From Citromicrobium sp. JLT1363 (GTDB taxonomy: Bacteria > Pseudomonadota > Alphaproteobacteria > Sphingomonadales > Sphingomonadaceae), in NCBI RefSeq assembly GCF_000186705.1, contig NZ_AEUE01000007.1, forward strand, positions 124,001 through 188,000: a DNA stretch of 64,000 nucleotides, written 5' to 3'. Below are positions 54,726 through 63,814 of the stretch, piece by piece. The translations under genes and the position numbers were made by a program. The first letter of the stretch is position 1. Every line of letters starts with the position of its first letter. The notes beneath the pieces were generated by a model. It was not told the origin of the DNA and made no database searches. It worked only from the letters and a program-made list of their open reading frames with translations.

Positions 54726-55664
54726 ATGACCGACACGACGACCCTTTACACACCGACCGCAGCGACGCCGATGTCGAGCCACTGGCGCGATTTCCTTGCG
54801 CTGACGAAGCCGGGTGTGGTGCGTCTGGTCGTGTTTACCGGCCTGTGCGGGCTGCTGGCCGCGCCTGGCAGCATCAACCCCGTGCTCGGCTTCACCGCGA
54901 TTCTGTGCATCGCGCTGGCCGCGGGCGGCGCCGCTGCCTTCAACCAGTGGTTCGAGGCGGATCTGGATGCGAAGATGAAGCGCACCGCCAAGCGTCCGCT
55001 CCCAACCGGCCGCGTCAGCAGGAACGACGCGCGCGATTTCGCCGCCGTGCTGTGCGGGGCCTCGGTGCTGACCATGGGGCTGGCGATCGGCTGGCTGGCC
55101 GCCGCGATCCTGGCGCTGTCCATCTTCTACTACGCGGTCGTCTACACCATGTGGCTCAAGCCGCGCACGCCGCAGAACATTGTGATCGGGGGCGGGGCAG
55201 GCGCCTTTCCTCCGCTGATCGGCTGGGTCGCGGTGACCGGCGAGGTGACGCTCACGCCGATCCTGCTGTTCGCGATCATCTTCTTCTGGACGCCGCCGCA
55301 TTTCTGGGCGCTCGCGCTGTTCGTGAAGAGCGATTACGCCAAGGCCGGCGTGCCGATGATGCCGGTTGTCCACGGAGAGCGGGCGACCCGCCACCAGATC
55401 CTGGCCTACGCCCTGCTGATGGTGCCGCTGGCCGCTGCCCCCTGGCTGTGGGGCACGGCGGGCGTGGTCTATGGAGCTGCGGCGCTCGCGCTGACCGGGC
55501 TGTTCGCCGCCCTTGCCGTTCCGGTGGGCTTGCGCACCTCGATCGAGCAGGACAGCATGAAGCCGGAAAAGCGGCTGTTCGCCTTTTCGATCCTCTACCT
55601 GTTCGTGCTGTTCGCCGCGCTGGTGGTTGACCGTTTGTTGCAGAATTCCGGGGTGATCGCATGA
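54726..55664 (+). CDS. ctaB: Protohaem IX farnesyltransferase
   Basis: UbiA-type membrane prenyltransferase (312 residues) making haem O from haem B for oxidase assembly. [21 protein letters not shown] contains the DxxxD Mg-binding motif (DLDAKMKRT), and the second Asp-rich region [19 protein letters not shown] follows. Nine hydrophobic segments. The start at 54726 gives the usual length; its stop overlaps the next small gene (ATGA). Also called cyoE. Confidence 0.96.
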   Translation: MTDTTTLYTPTAATPMSSHWRDFLALTKPGVVRLVVFTGLCGLLAAPGSINPVLGFTAILCIALAAGGAAAFNQWFEADLDAKMKRTAKRPLPTGRVSRNDARDFAAVLCGASVLTMGLAIGWLAAAILALSIFYYAVVYTMWLKPRTPQNIVIGGGAGAFPPLIGWVAVTGEVTLTPILLFAIIFFWTPPHFWALALFVKSDYAKAGVPMMPVVHGERATRHQILAYALLMVPLAAAPWLWGTAGVVYGAAALALTGLFAALAVPVGLRTSIEQDSMKPEKRLFAFSILYLFVLFAALVVDRLLQNSGVIA

Positions 55665-55810
55665 CCGAGAACAAACCGAACCGGATGACGCCGGAAGAGG
55701 AAGCGCGCTTCAAGCAGGCGCGCAAGGGCCGCAACCTCGCCATTGGCGGCGTGCTGCTGTTCTTCGCCGTATTGTTCTATGCGATCACGATCGTGCGGAT
55801 GGGGGACTGA
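55661..55810 (+). CDS. Small single-helix protein in the oxidase cluster
   Basis: Protein of 49 residues: a charged N-terminus ([20 protein letters not shown]) and one membrane helix (about 27-45). A short protein in this position between ctaB and ctaG is common in alphaproteobacterial oxidase clusters and is assumed to help oxidase assembly. It is coupled to ctaB by an ATGA overlap and ends 3 bases before ctaG. Too short for reliable family assignment from sequence alone. Confidence 0.8.
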   Translation: MTENKPNRMTPEEEARFKQARKGRNLAIGGVLLFFAVLFYAITIVRMGD

Positions 55811-55813
55811 TCG

Positions 55814-56422
55814 ATGGCGACCGCTTCCGCTTCCATTGCCGGGCGCAGTCTCGAGCAGAAGAACCTGCGGATCGGCCTCATGGCGCTGGTCATGGCGGCC
55901 GTGATGGTCGGCATGGGCTTTGCCGCGGTGCCGCTTTACCGTATGTTCTGCCAGGTGACGGGCTTCGGCGGGACGACCCAGGTTGCTTCCGAATCCGATG
56001 CCGCCATGGCCGAAAGGCTCGCGGCAAGCGCCGGAGCGCCGCCGATCTCGATCCGTTTCGATGCGAGCACCGCGCGCGGCATGCCATGGACCTTCGCGCC
56101 CGAGCATACGACGGATACCGTGCAGATCGGGACGCGCGACCTCGCCTTCTATACCGCCCGCAACAATGCGGACGTGCCCATCACCGGCGCGGCGACCTTC
56201 AATGTCGAGCCGGAGCAGGCCGCACCCTATTTCAACAAGATCCAGTGTTTCTGCTTTACCGAGCAGACCTTGCAGCCGGGCGAGGAAATGCGCATGCCCG
56301 TGCTGTTCTATGTCGATCCGGCGGCGCTGGACGATCCGAACATGGAAGGGGTGGAGCAGATCACGCTGAGCTACACCTTCCACCGCGCACGAGATGAGGA
56401 CAAGCCCGAAGGGGGCGGTTAA
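55814..56422 (+). CDS. ctaG: Cytochrome c oxidase assembly protein CtaG/Cox11
   Basis: Copper chaperone that builds CuB in subunit I (202 residues). One N-terminal membrane helix is followed by a periplasmic immunoglobulin-like domain. FNKIQCFCFTEQTLQPGE holds the Cys-x-Cys copper site, and the PVLFYVDPA strand follows. The conserved N-terminal VPLYRMFCQVTGFGGTTQ is present. Between the small protein gene and ctaE. Confidence 0.96.
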   Translation: MATASASIAGRSLEQKNLRIGLMALVMAAVMVGMGFAAVPLYRMFCQVTGFGGTTQVASESDAAMAERLAASAGAPPISIRFDASTARGMPWTFAPEHTTDTVQIGTRDLAFYTARNNADVPITGAATFNVEPEQAAPYFNKIQCFCFTEQTLQPGEEMRMPVLFYVDPAALDDPNMEGVEQITLSYTFHRARDEDKPEGGG

Positions 56423-56496
56423 ACCGGCGGCGGTCCCTCTGGACCATCGCGCATCGCCCGATTATGGGCAGGGCAAGCTAGCAGGAAAGACGAGAC

Positions 56497-57378
56497 ATGG
56501 CCGGCGCCAAGAACCACGATTATCACATTCTCGCCCCAGACATCTGGCCCTTCATGGGTGCGCTTTCCGCGCTGGTCTTCACGAGCGGGATGGTGATGTA
56601 CATGCACCGCGCGAGCGAGGCATTCCCCGCTGGCACCTGGCAGATCGTCTGGGGCCTCGGCATTGCCGGCCTGATTGCCACCTTCTGGGGCTGGTTCTCC
56701 AAGATCATCAACGAAGCGCACGCGGGCGACCATACCCCGGTGGTGCAGCTGCACATGCGTTACGGCATGATCCTGTTCATCCTGTCCGAAGTGATGTTCT
56801 TCGTGGGCTGGTTCTGGGCCTTCTTCGACTTCGCTCTGTTCCCCGCGCCGATCCAGGAAATCGCCGAGGGAACCTGGCAGAACCTGATCGGCCAGGAGGG
56901 CGCAGGTCCGCTGGCGGTCTTCCCGCCCGACGGCATGCACGTGATCGACCCGTTCGATCTGCCGCTGCTCAACACGCTGATCCTGCTGTGTTCGGGCACC
57001 ACCGTCACCTGGGCGCACCACTGCCTCATCAACGGCGACCGTGAAGGGCTGAAGCTGGGCCTTTGGGGCACCATCGCGCTGGGCGTGCTGTTCACCGCCA
57101 TCCAGGCTTACGAATACATGCACGCGCCCTTCGGCTTCGGTGGCAACACCTATTCGAGCGCGTTCTACATGGCGACCGGCTTCCACGGCTTCCACGTTCT
57201 GGTGGGTACGATCTTCCTGATCGTGTGCCTGCGTCGCGCCTATCTCGGCCATTTCACGCCGCGCCAGCACTTCGGTTTCGAAGCGGCTGCGTGGTACTGG
57301 CACTTCGTCGACGTCGTGTGGCTGTTCCTGTTCATCTCCGTCTATGTCTGGGGTGGCTGGGGCGCCGAAATCCACTGA
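56497..57378 (+). CDS. ctaE: Cytochrome c oxidase subunit III
   Basis: Subunit III of aa3 oxidase (293 residues, seven helices). Features include WPFMGALSALVFTSGMVMYM, RYGMILFILSEVMFFVGWFWAFF with the conserved Glu, HCLINGDR, FGGNTYSSAFYMATGFHGFH and the C-terminal WYWHFVDVVWLFLFISVYVWG. It overlaps the DUF983 gene by one base (TGATG). Also called coxC. Confidence 0.97.
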   Translation: MAGAKNHDYHILAPDIWPFMGALSALVFTSGMVMYMHRASEAFPAGTWQIVWGLGIAGLIATFWGWFSKIINEAHAGDHTPVVQLHMRYGMILFILSEVMFFVGWFWAFFDFALFPAPIQEIAEGTWQNLIGQEGAGPLAVFPPDGMHVIDPFDLPLLNTLILLCSGTTVTWAHHCLINGDREGLKLGLWGTIALGVLFTAIQAYEYMHAPFGFGGNTYSSAFYMATGFHGFHVLVGTIFLIVCLRRAYLGHFTPRQHFGFEAAAWYWHFVDVVWLFLFISVYVWGGWGAEIH

Positions 57379-57773
57379 TGCAAGACGGCCAACCGGCCTC
57401 CGATTCTTCACATGACGGGAAAGGGCAGCCGACCTTGCGCGAGGCTGCCCTTTTCGGTCTGTGCCCGCAGTGCGGCAATCGGACGCTGTTTTCCGGCTGG
57501 GTCTCCTTCGACAGCCGATGTCGGGCCTGTGGACTGGACTTCACGTGGTTCAATGTGGGCGACGGGCCCGCTGCTTTCCTGACCCTGATCGTGGGCGCGA
57601 TCCTTGTCGGTTTGGCGGGATGGCTCGCGGTTGCAGTGGCGCCGCCCTGGTGGGTCCATGTGATCCTGTGGCTACCGCTGGGCCTCGGCATGACCCTGGG
57701 CGGTCTGCGGCTTTCCAAGGCAGCGCTGCTGTGGTCCGAATATCGCCAGAAGGCGGGTGAGGCCGGACGATGA
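57378..57773 (+). CDS. DUF983 zinc-ribbon membrane protein
   Basis: Protein of 131 residues. CPQCGN and CRACGL form a zinc ribbon near 29-52, followed by two membrane helices (about 66-90 and 94-115). DUF983 proteins are frequent in alphaproteobacterial oxidase clusters and are thought to assist the oxidase or haem chemistry, but the role is not proven. Overlaps at both ends (TGATG with ctaE, ATGA with the SURF1 gene). Confidence 0.92.
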   Translation: MQDGQPASDSSHDGKGQPTLREAALFGLCPQCGNRTLFSGWVSFDSRCRACGLDFTWFNVGDGPAAFLTLIVGAILVGLAGWLAVAVAPPWWVHVILWLPLGLGMTLGGLRLSKAALLWSEYRQKAGEAGR

Positions 57774-58393
57774 ACTACCTGAAGCGCCTGCCGCTTATCC
57801 CTACCATCGTCGTGCTGCTGGCCGTCGCGACCATGATCGCCCTCGGCTTCTGGCAGCTGGGCCGCGCGGACGAGAAGGAAGCGCTGCTCGCCCGCTATGC
57901 CGCTGCGGGCGATAACGAGGAACTGGTCGCCTGGCCCGGAGACAATGCCGAGGCGCTGGAGCGGCGCCTCTATCGTCGCAGCTCGGTCGAGTGTGCCCGG
58001 GTCACCGAACTGACTGCCGTGGCCGGTACCAATGCGCGCGGCTCCAAGGGGTGGGCGCGGATTGCCGAATGCGAGCTGTCCAACGAAGACGGCAAGCGCG
58101 GCGGCGAAGCGCGCATCGCACTGGGCTGGACGCGCGGGCCGGAGGGGCCGATCTGGAACGGTGGCGAGGTGACGGGGATCATCGCGCCCGGTCCGCGTCT
58201 TGTTGCCGATCCGCCGCGTGCGGGGCTGCTGCCGCTGCAGCGGCCCGACCCGTCGGAACTGCCCAATAACCACATTGCCTATGCCTGGCAGTGGTTCTTC
58301 TTCGCAATGACCGCGCTGGTGATTTACGCGCTGGCGGTACGCAAGCGGGTGCTGGGGCAGTCGAGTGCTGCCCGCAAGGACGAGGAAAGCTGA
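57770..58393 (+). CDS. SURF1 family oxidase assembly protein
   Basis: Membrane protein of 207 residues with a helix at each end (about 8-27 and 170-190) and a periplasmic domain between. N-terminal LGFWQLGRADEKEALLARY and C-terminal NNHIAYAWQWFFFAMTALV are the SURF1 signatures. It delivers haem a to subunit I. Two Cys (VECARV, IAECEL) lie in the loop. Its stop overlaps the thrC start by one base. Confidence 0.92.
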   Translation: MNYLKRLPLIPTIVVLLAVATMIALGFWQLGRADEKEALLARYAAAGDNEELVAWPGDNAEALERRLYRRSSVECARVTELTAVAGTNARGSKGWARIAECELSNEDGKRGGEARIALGWTRGPEGPIWNGGEVTGIIAPGPRLVADPPRAGLLPLQRPDPSELPNNHIAYAWQWFFFAMTALVIYALAVRKRVLGQSSAARKDEES

Positions 58394-59799
58394 TGCGCTA
58401 CGTTTCCACCCGGGGGCAGGCGCCCGTGCTCGATTTCGAAGGCGTTACGCTGACGGGGCTGGCCAGCGACGGCGGGCTGTACCTGCCCGAAAGCTGGCCG
58501 CAGTTTTCGGCGGACGAGATTCGCGCCATGCGCGGCCTTTCCTACCCGCAACTCGCCGCCCGGGTAATGGCGCCCTTCGTGGACGGCAGCCTGTCGCCCG
58601 ACGATCTGCTGACGCTGTGCGAAAAGGCCTATGGCGGGTTCGATCACGCCGCGACGACGCCGCTCGTCCAGCTCGATGGCCAGCACTGGCTGCTGGAGCT
58701 GTTTCACGGCCCCACGCTGGCGTTCAAGGATGTGGCGCTGCAACTGCTCGGCCTGCTGTTCGAGCGTTTTCTGGAAAGCGCCGAGCGCCCGCTGACCATC
58801 ATCGGTGCGACCAGCGGCGATACGGGCTCTGCTGCGATCCATGCGGTGGCGGGGCGCGACAATGCCCAGATATTCATGCTCCACCCCGAAGGCCGGGTCA
58901 GCGAAATCCAGCGCCGCCAGATGACCACGGTGAGCGCGGCCAACGTTCACAATGTCGCCATTGGCGGCAGCTTCGACGATGCGCAGGCGATGGTGAAGCG
59001 CATGTTCGCGGATACGGCGCTGACCGACACGCTGGACATAGGTGCGGTCAACTCGATCAACTGGGCGCGGCTGATGGCGCAGGTGGTGTACTACTTCGCC
59101 GCCGCGCTACAGCTGGGTGCGGCCGATCGCAAGGTCGCTTTCAGCGTGCCGACCGGCAATTTCGGCGATGTCTTTGCAGGTTACGTCGCCGCGCAGATGG
59201 GCCTGCCGGTGGAGCGCCTGATCGTGGCGACCAACAAGAACGACATTCTCGCCCGCGCGATTCGCGATGGCGACTATTCGGTGGGGGAGAGCCACGCGAC
59301 GATCACCCCGTCGATGGATATCCAGGTGAGCTCCAATTTCGAACGCCTGCTGTTCGAGGCCAACGGGCGCGATGCGGAGGCGCTGGCCGCGCAGATGGAC
59401 GGCTTCGGGAGCAGCAAGTCGCTGACGCTCGATGCCGCGCAGCGTGAGGGGATTGCGGCGATGTTCTCCGCGCACCGCGCCACGCCGGAAGACACGCTGG
59501 CGGCGATGCGCTGGGCGCACGACAACTGCGGCGAAGTGATCGATCCGCATACCGCCGTGGGCCTCCATGCCGCATGCACGGCGACGATGGCCGACGAGAT
59601 CGACGCATCGATCCCGGTCGTCACGCTCGCCACGGCGCACCCCGCCAAGTTCCCCGATGCCGTGAAGCAGGCGATCGGCATCGGGGCCGATCTGCCCGCA
59701 CGCGTGGGCGACCTGTTCGCGCTGGAAGAACGCTTCGAAACGCTGCCCGCCGATTACGACACGGTGCGCGATTACATTTCGGCCAAGGCCACGCGCTGA
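58393..59799 (+). CDS. thrC: Threonine synthase
   Basis: PLP enzyme (468 residues) converting O-phosphohomoserine to threonine. The N-terminal YVSTRGQAPVLDFEGVTLTG and the PLP lysine in FHGPTLAFKDVALQLLG are typical, as are IGATSGDTGSAAIHAVAG and NSINWARLMAQVVYYF. The long type found in Gram-negatives. It is coupled to the SURF1 gene upstream and to the methyltransferase gene downstream (both TGATG). Confidence 0.96.
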   Translation: MRYVSTRGQAPVLDFEGVTLTGLASDGGLYLPESWPQFSADEIRAMRGLSYPQLAARVMAPFVDGSLSPDDLLTLCEKAYGGFDHAATTPLVQLDGQHWLLELFHGPTLAFKDVALQLLGLLFERFLESAERPLTIIGATSGDTGSAAIHAVAGRDNAQIFMLHPEGRVSEIQRRQMTTVSAANVHNVAIGGSFDDAQAMVKRMFADTALTDTLDIGAVNSINWARLMAQVVYYFAAALQLGAADRKVAFSVPTGNFGDVFAGYVAAQMGLPVERLIVATNKNDILARAIRDGDYSVGESHATITPSMDIQVSSNFERLLFEANGRDAEALAAQMDGFGSSKSLTLDAAQREGIAAMFSAHRATPEDTLAAMRWAHDNCGEVIDPHTAVGLHAACTATMADEIDASIPVVTLATAHPAKFPDAVKQAIGIGADLPARVGDLFALEERFETLPADYDTVRDYISAKATR

Positions 59800-60683
59800 T
59801 GGCGCAGCTGCGCCTCGAACCACAGCTGATGATCGGCGAACCATGGGCCGATTACGGGCTGGTCGATAGCGGACACGGCCGCAAGCTGGAGCGCTTCGGG
59901 CCCTACCGCTTCATCCGCCCCGAGCCGCAGGCCTTCTGGAGCCCGCGGCAGGAGAACTGGCAGGCGGATGGCGAATTCGTTCCCGGCGCGGACGAGGATG
60001 GCGGTGGCCGCTGGAATCTTTCGCCGCAGGTGCCCGATAGCTGGCCGCTTGCGTGGGACGATGTGCGGTTCAACGCGCAGTGCACGCCATTCCGCCATCT
60101 CGGCTTCTTCCCGGACATGGCCCCGGTGTGGAAATGGATGCGCGCAGAGCTGGCGGGGAAGCCGGACGCGCAGACGCTCAACATGTTCGGTTATACCGGC
60201 GTCGGCACGCTTGCGCTCAGCCAGTGCGGTCCGGTGACGCATGTCGATGCGAGCAAGAAATCGGTGGCGCAGGCGCGCGAGAACGCCGCACTCGCCGGGA
60301 TGGAGGACAGGCCCGTCCGCTGGCTGGTGGACGATGCGGCCAAGTTCGCCGCGCGCGAGGTGCGGCGCGAAAATCGCTACGACGGCATCATCCTCGATCC
60401 GCCGAAGTTCGGCCGAGGTCCGAAGACCGAGACGTGGCGGATCGAGGAAGGGCTCAGCCCCCTGATCGCCGACTGCGCGAAGCTTCTGGATGCGGACAGC
60501 CGCTTCCTGTTCCTGACCGTCTATGCCGTGCGGATGAGCAGCCTTGCACTCGCCGCGCTGCTCGACGAAGCCTTCGCGGACATGCCCGGCACCGTCGAAC
60601 ACGGCGATCTGGGCGTCCGGGAAGAGGGGGAAGGGCGCGTATTGCCCACCGCCATCTTCGCACGCTGGAGGAATTCTATTTGA
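59799..60683 (+). CDS. Class I SAM-dependent RNA methyltransferase (RlmI/RlmK-like)
   Basis: Methyltransferase of 294 residues. NMFGYTGVGTLALSQCG is the SAM-binding motif I, VTHVDASKKSVAQARENAALAG motif II, and ILDPPKFGRGPKTETW the catalytic DPPKF motif found in rRNA m5C/m2G enzymes of the RlmI group. It lacks an N-terminal PUA domain. RNA target unknown. Overlaps folB by TTGA. Confidence 0.85.
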   Translation: MAQLRLEPQLMIGEPWADYGLVDSGHGRKLERFGPYRFIRPEPQAFWSPRQENWQADGEFVPGADEDGGGRWNLSPQVPDSWPLAWDDVRFNAQCTPFRHLGFFPDMAPVWKWMRAELAGKPDAQTLNMFGYTGVGTLALSQCGPVTHVDASKKSVAQARENAALAGMEDRPVRWLVDDAAKFAAREVRRENRYDGIILDPPKFGRGPKTETWRIEEGLSPLIADCAKLLDADSRFLFLTVYAVRMSSLALAALLDEAFADMPGTVEHGDLGVREEGEGRVLPTAIFARWRNSI

Positions 60684-61063
60684 CGGACCCCATGAAAGAC
60701 AGCCTCATCCTGCGGGTCGCGGATATCGAGACCGACGTGCTCACGGGAATCTATTCCGAAGAGACGGGCAAGCCGCAGCCGCTGCGCATCACGATAGAGG
60801 CGCGCATGAGCCCGCAGCCAGCTTACGAGCCGGACACCACGCTCGACGCCAGCAAGAACTACATGGACCTGCGCCACGCCGCGACCGAGGGGCTGCCCGA
60901 AGGCGTCCACTTCAAGCTGATCGAGGCGGTGGGCGACCATATCTGCGAAACCCTGTTCCTGCAGGACGAGCGGATCGAGGCGATCTCGGTGACGATCGTG
61001 AAGCTGGCGATCGGGATCGGAAGCGAAAAGATCGGCATCACCCTGCACCGCGAGCGGCCCTGA
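60680..61063 (+). CDS. folB: Dihydroneopterin aldolase family protein
   Basis: T-fold protein of 127 residues, FolB-like: DIETDVLTGIYSEE, YMDLRHAATEGLPEG and LIEAVGDHICETLF are the core. It would split dihydroneopterin in folate synthesis. The start is placed at TTG 60680 because GGAGGA lies 7 bases upstream; the ATG at 60692 is too far from that site. A neopterin-epimerase-like role is possible. Confidence 0.85.
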   Translation: MTDPMKDSLILRVADIETDVLTGIYSEETGKPQPLRITIEARMSPQPAYEPDTTLDASKNYMDLRHAATEGLPEGVHFKLIEAVGDHICETLFLQDERIEAISVTIVKLAIGIGSEKIGITLHRERP

Positions 61064-61064
61064 G

Positions 61065-61448
61065 GTGGCAGACGCGTCGCCCGCGATCGTCCGGGTCGAT
61101 CCACTGCCCGAATCGGCGCTGGATGCGGCAGCGGCGTTCCATGCGCAGTGGGCGGAGAAGGTGCGCCACGCAGCCGCGCAGGGCAGCGAATACGTGGTCG
61201 TCGTGATGCATCCCGCGCCGTTCGACCATGCCGACTGGCGTCGTGCGGCGGCGCGTGACCTCGCCCGGGCGCATCCCGATCACTGCATCAACATCGTCGC
61301 CGGATCCGATTCGGGTGCGGTGGGGCGGATGGTCGCATTTCTGGGCCGCTCGCCCGCGATCACCGGGCAATATCTCCCGCTGGCAGAGACTGGCCCTTGC
61401 GAGAGTGGCAGCGATGGCCGACTTGGGGACGATGACACGGAAGGCTGA
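61065..61448 (+). CDS. Small Rossmann-like hypothetical protein
   Basis: Protein of 127 residues starting with GTG one base after folB. The pattern of strand (EYVVVVMHPAPF), helix, strand (CINIVAGSDSGAVGRMVAFLG) suggests half of a Rossmann-type fold; no nucleotide-binding motif is complete. It overlaps moaA by 17 bases. In this order such genes lie between folB and moaA. Function unknown. Confidence 0.7.
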   Translation: MADASPAIVRVDPLPESALDAAAAFHAQWAEKVRHAAAQGSEYVVVVMHPAPFDHADWRRAAARDLARAHPDHCINIVAGSDSGAVGRMVAFLGRSPAITGQYLPLAETGPCESGSDGRLGDDDTEG

Positions 61449-62457
61449 TCGTCTGGCGCTGGAGCGCGCACCGCTGGTCGATACGCACCAGCGGCGGATC
61501 ACCTACCTGCGCCTTTCGGTGACGGACCGCTGTGATCTGCGCTGCACCTATTGCATGCCCGAACGCATGCAGTTCCTGCCCAGGGCGGACATCCTGACGC
61601 TGGAAGAACTCTACCTGCTCGCGCGCAGCTTCATGGCGCGCGGCGTACGCACCGTCCGGCTGACCGGGGGCGAACCGCTGGTGCGGCGCGATGTGGTGGA
61701 CCTGATCCGCGCGATTGGCCGCCATGTCGGGCAAGAGCTGGACGAGGTCACGCTGACCACCAACGGCACGCAGCTGGCGGGCCATGCCGACGCGCTGGCG
61801 CGAGCCGGGGTGCGGCGGGTCAACGTCTCGCTCGACACGCGCGATCCGGCAACCTTCCGCGCATTGTCGCGCCGCGATGCCCTGCCGCAGGTGCTCGAAG
61901 GCATTGCCGCGGCAAGCGAGGCGGGACTGCAGGTGAAGCTCAACACGGTGGCGATGCGCGGCGTGAACGAGGGCGAGATCGCCGATCTGGTCAACTGGGC
62001 GCACGCGCAGGGCCACGCGATCAGCCTGATCGAGACCATGCCGCTGGGCGAAGTCGATGCCGCGCGCGAAGACCACTATCTGCCACTGTCGCAGGTCCGC
62101 GCGAAGCTGGAAGCGCGCTGGACGTTGACGCCCAGCGAGGCGCATACCCCCGGCCCATCGCGCTATTTCGACATTGCCGAGACCGGCGGGCGGATCGGCT
62201 TCATCACCCCCATGAGCGAAAACTTCTGCGCCGGATGCAACCGCCTGCGGGTGACGGCCACCGGCCAGCTCTACCCCTGCCTTGGCGGGGGCGAGCGGGT
62301 AGACCTGCGCGCGGCACTGCGGGGCGACGCGCCCGATCGCGCGGTGGCGTACGCGCTGGACGAGGCCATGGCGATCAAACCCTACGCCCATGATTTCCGC
62401 ATCGGCGCGGGCCTTGCGCCCACGCAGCCGCGCCACATGTCTGTTACAGGGGGCTGA
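61432..62457 (+). CDS. moaA: GTP 3',8-cyclase MoaA
   Basis: Radical-SAM enzyme (341 residues) starting molybdopterin synthesis from GTP. CDLRCTYC is the N-terminal SAM cluster motif, LTGGEPLVRRD follows, and CAGCNRLRVTATGQLYPC holds the C-terminal GTP-binding cluster. The last residues are GG, needed for activity. The ATG at 61432 follows GGGGA; an in-frame ATG at 61414 is an alternative. First of moaA-moaD-moaE. Confidence 0.96.
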   Translation: MTRKADRLALERAPLVDTHQRRITYLRLSVTDRCDLRCTYCMPERMQFLPRADILTLEELYLLARSFMARGVRTVRLTGGEPLVRRDVVDLIRAIGRHVGQELDEVTLTTNGTQLAGHADALARAGVRRVNVSLDTRDPATFRALSRRDALPQVLEGIAAASEAGLQVKLNTVAMRGVNEGEIADLVNWAHAQGHAISLIETMPLGEVDAAREDHYLPLSQVRAKLEARWTLTPSEAHTPGPSRYFDIAETGGRIGFITPMSENFCAGCNRLRVTATGQLYPCLGGGERVDLRAALRGDAPDRAVAYALDEAMAIKPYAHDFRIGAGLAPTQPRHMSVTGG

Positions 62458-62458
62458 G

Positions 62459-62701
62459 ATGGCCGTACGCGTCCTCTTTCTTGGTTCGCTCCGCGATTCA
62501 GCCGATGCGCCGGAGGCGGACTATCCCGCTCCGCTGGACTGGCAGGGTTTGCTCGCTGCGGTGCCTGCCGCCGTGGCCGAGCAGCTGCGCGAACCGCACG
62601 TGCATGTGGCGTGTGCGGGCAAGGTTCTTTCCGACAAGGCCGATCTCGCGGCGCAGGACGGCGACGAGGTGGCGCTGCTGCCCCCCGTGAGCGGGGGCTG
62701 A
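62459..62701 (+). CDS. moaD: Molybdopterin synthase small subunit MoaD
   Basis: Ubiquitin-like sulphur carrier (80 residues). RVLFLGSLRDSADAP at the start and the invariant C-terminal PPVSGG with the Gly-Gly that is thiocarboxylated. Starts one base after the moaA stop and precedes moaE by 3 bases. Confidence 0.95.
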   Translation: MAVRVLFLGSLRDSADAPEADYPAPLDWQGLLAAVPAAVAEQLREPHVHVACAGKVLSDKADLAAQDGDEVALLPPVSGG

Positions 62702-62704
62702 GCG

Positions 62705-63172
62705 ATGGCCCGGCTCATCATCCAATCGCCCGCCGACGTACGCCTGCTCGATTCGGGCATGTCGGTCGGCGAGGCGCTGGCGGCCTTCAATGCCGCGCAT
62801 CCGCAGGCCGGTGGCGTCGCAACCTTTCTGGGCAAGGTGCGCCCGGACGAGGATGTGCGCGTGCTCGAACTCACGCATTACGAACCGCTCACCCTGCCGG
62901 GCATGCAGCAGCTTGCGGACAAGGCGCTGCAGCGCTGGCCGCTGGACGGCGTGCTCATGTGGCACCGCGTTGGCGTGATGCATCCGGGCGAATCGATCGT
63001 GCTGGTTGTCGCCGCCGCCCGCCATCGCCGCGACGCCTTTCATGCGGTCGATTTCCTGATGGACTATCTCAAGAGCGCGGCGTGGTTCTGGAAGCGGGAG
63101 AAGCGCCCGGACGGCTGGCACTGGATCGAACCGCGCGCCCAGGACTTTGCCGACCGCAATCGCTGGGTCTGA
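62705..63172 (+). CDS. moaE: Molybdopterin synthase large subunit MoaE
   Basis: MoaE (155 residues) inserts two sulphurs into precursor Z with MoaD. GGVATFLGKVRPDEDVRVLELTHYE, WHRVGVMHPGESIVLVVAAARHR and the Lys-bearing LKSAAWFWKREKRPDG, which lines the active site, are all conserved. Last gene of the plus-strand run that began with ctaC. Confidence 0.96.
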   Translation: MARLIIQSPADVRLLDSGMSVGEALAAFNAAHPQAGGVATFLGKVRPDEDVRVLELTHYEPLTLPGMQQLADKALQRWPLDGVLMWHRVGVMHPGESIVLVVAAARHRRDAFHAVDFLMDYLKSAAWFWKREKRPDGWHWIEPRAQDFADRNRWV

Positions 63173-63188
63173 AAATAATCGCCTCGAT

Positions 63189-63202
63189 TTGATCCGGATC
63201 AA
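63189..63202. promoter_or_regulatory. FNR/FixK-type binding site
   Basis: TTGATCCGGATCAA is a perfect match to the FNR palindrome TTGAT-N4-ATCAA. It lies 94 bases upstream of the membrane protein gene at 63296 and just after moaE. The partial gene at the window end encodes a Crp/Fnr regulator, which could be the protein that binds it. Confidence 0.75.
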
Positions 63203-63295
63203 GGTACGGGCGCACGTCAGGGCGCAATACGCTTCTCGAACACAGGGAGGAGCAGGGCCAAAAGCCGCTCCTCAGTGACGATGAGGAGCGAAAGA

Positions 63296-63814
63296 ATGTC
63301 CGAACGTCTGAACAGCGCCGCCGTCGCCGAAAAGGCGATTGTCCATGCCGAGCTGCCCGCAATGCTCCGCGACCCGCGCGAGCAGGTCGAAAAGCCGAGC
63401 ATGAAGCTGGTCGAAGCGCTGGCACCGGTCGAGGCCGAGCCGGCGGTCATTCGCCAGGATGTGGACCGCACCTTCGAAATGCCCACCATGCTCTACGGCG
63501 CGACGGTGGCCCTCTATCTCGGTTTCATTGCCATGCTCGGGATCGGCCTTTCCACGCCCGAACTGGCGCTGCCCATGGCGATCTTCGCCATCTTCATCGT
63601 CGGCCTGTTCGCCGCACCCGCGCTGTGGCTGGGCCTCGGGCGCAAGCCGCAGGCGCGGGCAAAGACCTTCGGCGAGCTGGCGCAAGGCGGAATCCAGACG
63701 CACACGGGCCTGCTCCAGGGCAGGGATGCGGTCATCCAGATGATGATCCTGCCCACGCTGATCGTGATCTGGGCGATGACGGTGCTGGTGATCGCCGGGG
63801 TTGTCGCGGCCTGA
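63296..63814 (+). CDS. Membrane protein of unknown function under an FNR box
   Basis: Protein of 172 residues. A soluble N-terminal part (about 1-65) precedes three hydrophobic segments (about 70-92, 95-115 and 145-170). No known motif. GAGGAG lies 8 bases before the ATG. An FNR box upstream suggests oxygen-dependent expression. It ends immediately against the convergent Crp/Fnr gene. Confidence 0.75.
   Translation: MSERLNSAAVAEKAIVHAELPAMLRDPREQVEKPSMKLVEALAPVEAEPAVIRQDVDRTFEMPTMLYGATVALYLGFIAMLGIGLSTPELALPMAIFAIFIVGLFAAPALWLGLGRKPQARAKTFGELAQGGIQTHTGLLQGRDAVIQMMILPTLIVIWAMTVLVIAGVVAA

Noticed and set aside
53427-55394. 655-residue open frame on the minus strand opposite ctaD and ctaB
   Set aside because: It mirrors the codons of two strongly conserved genes and has shadow-type composition; no ribosome site or domain.
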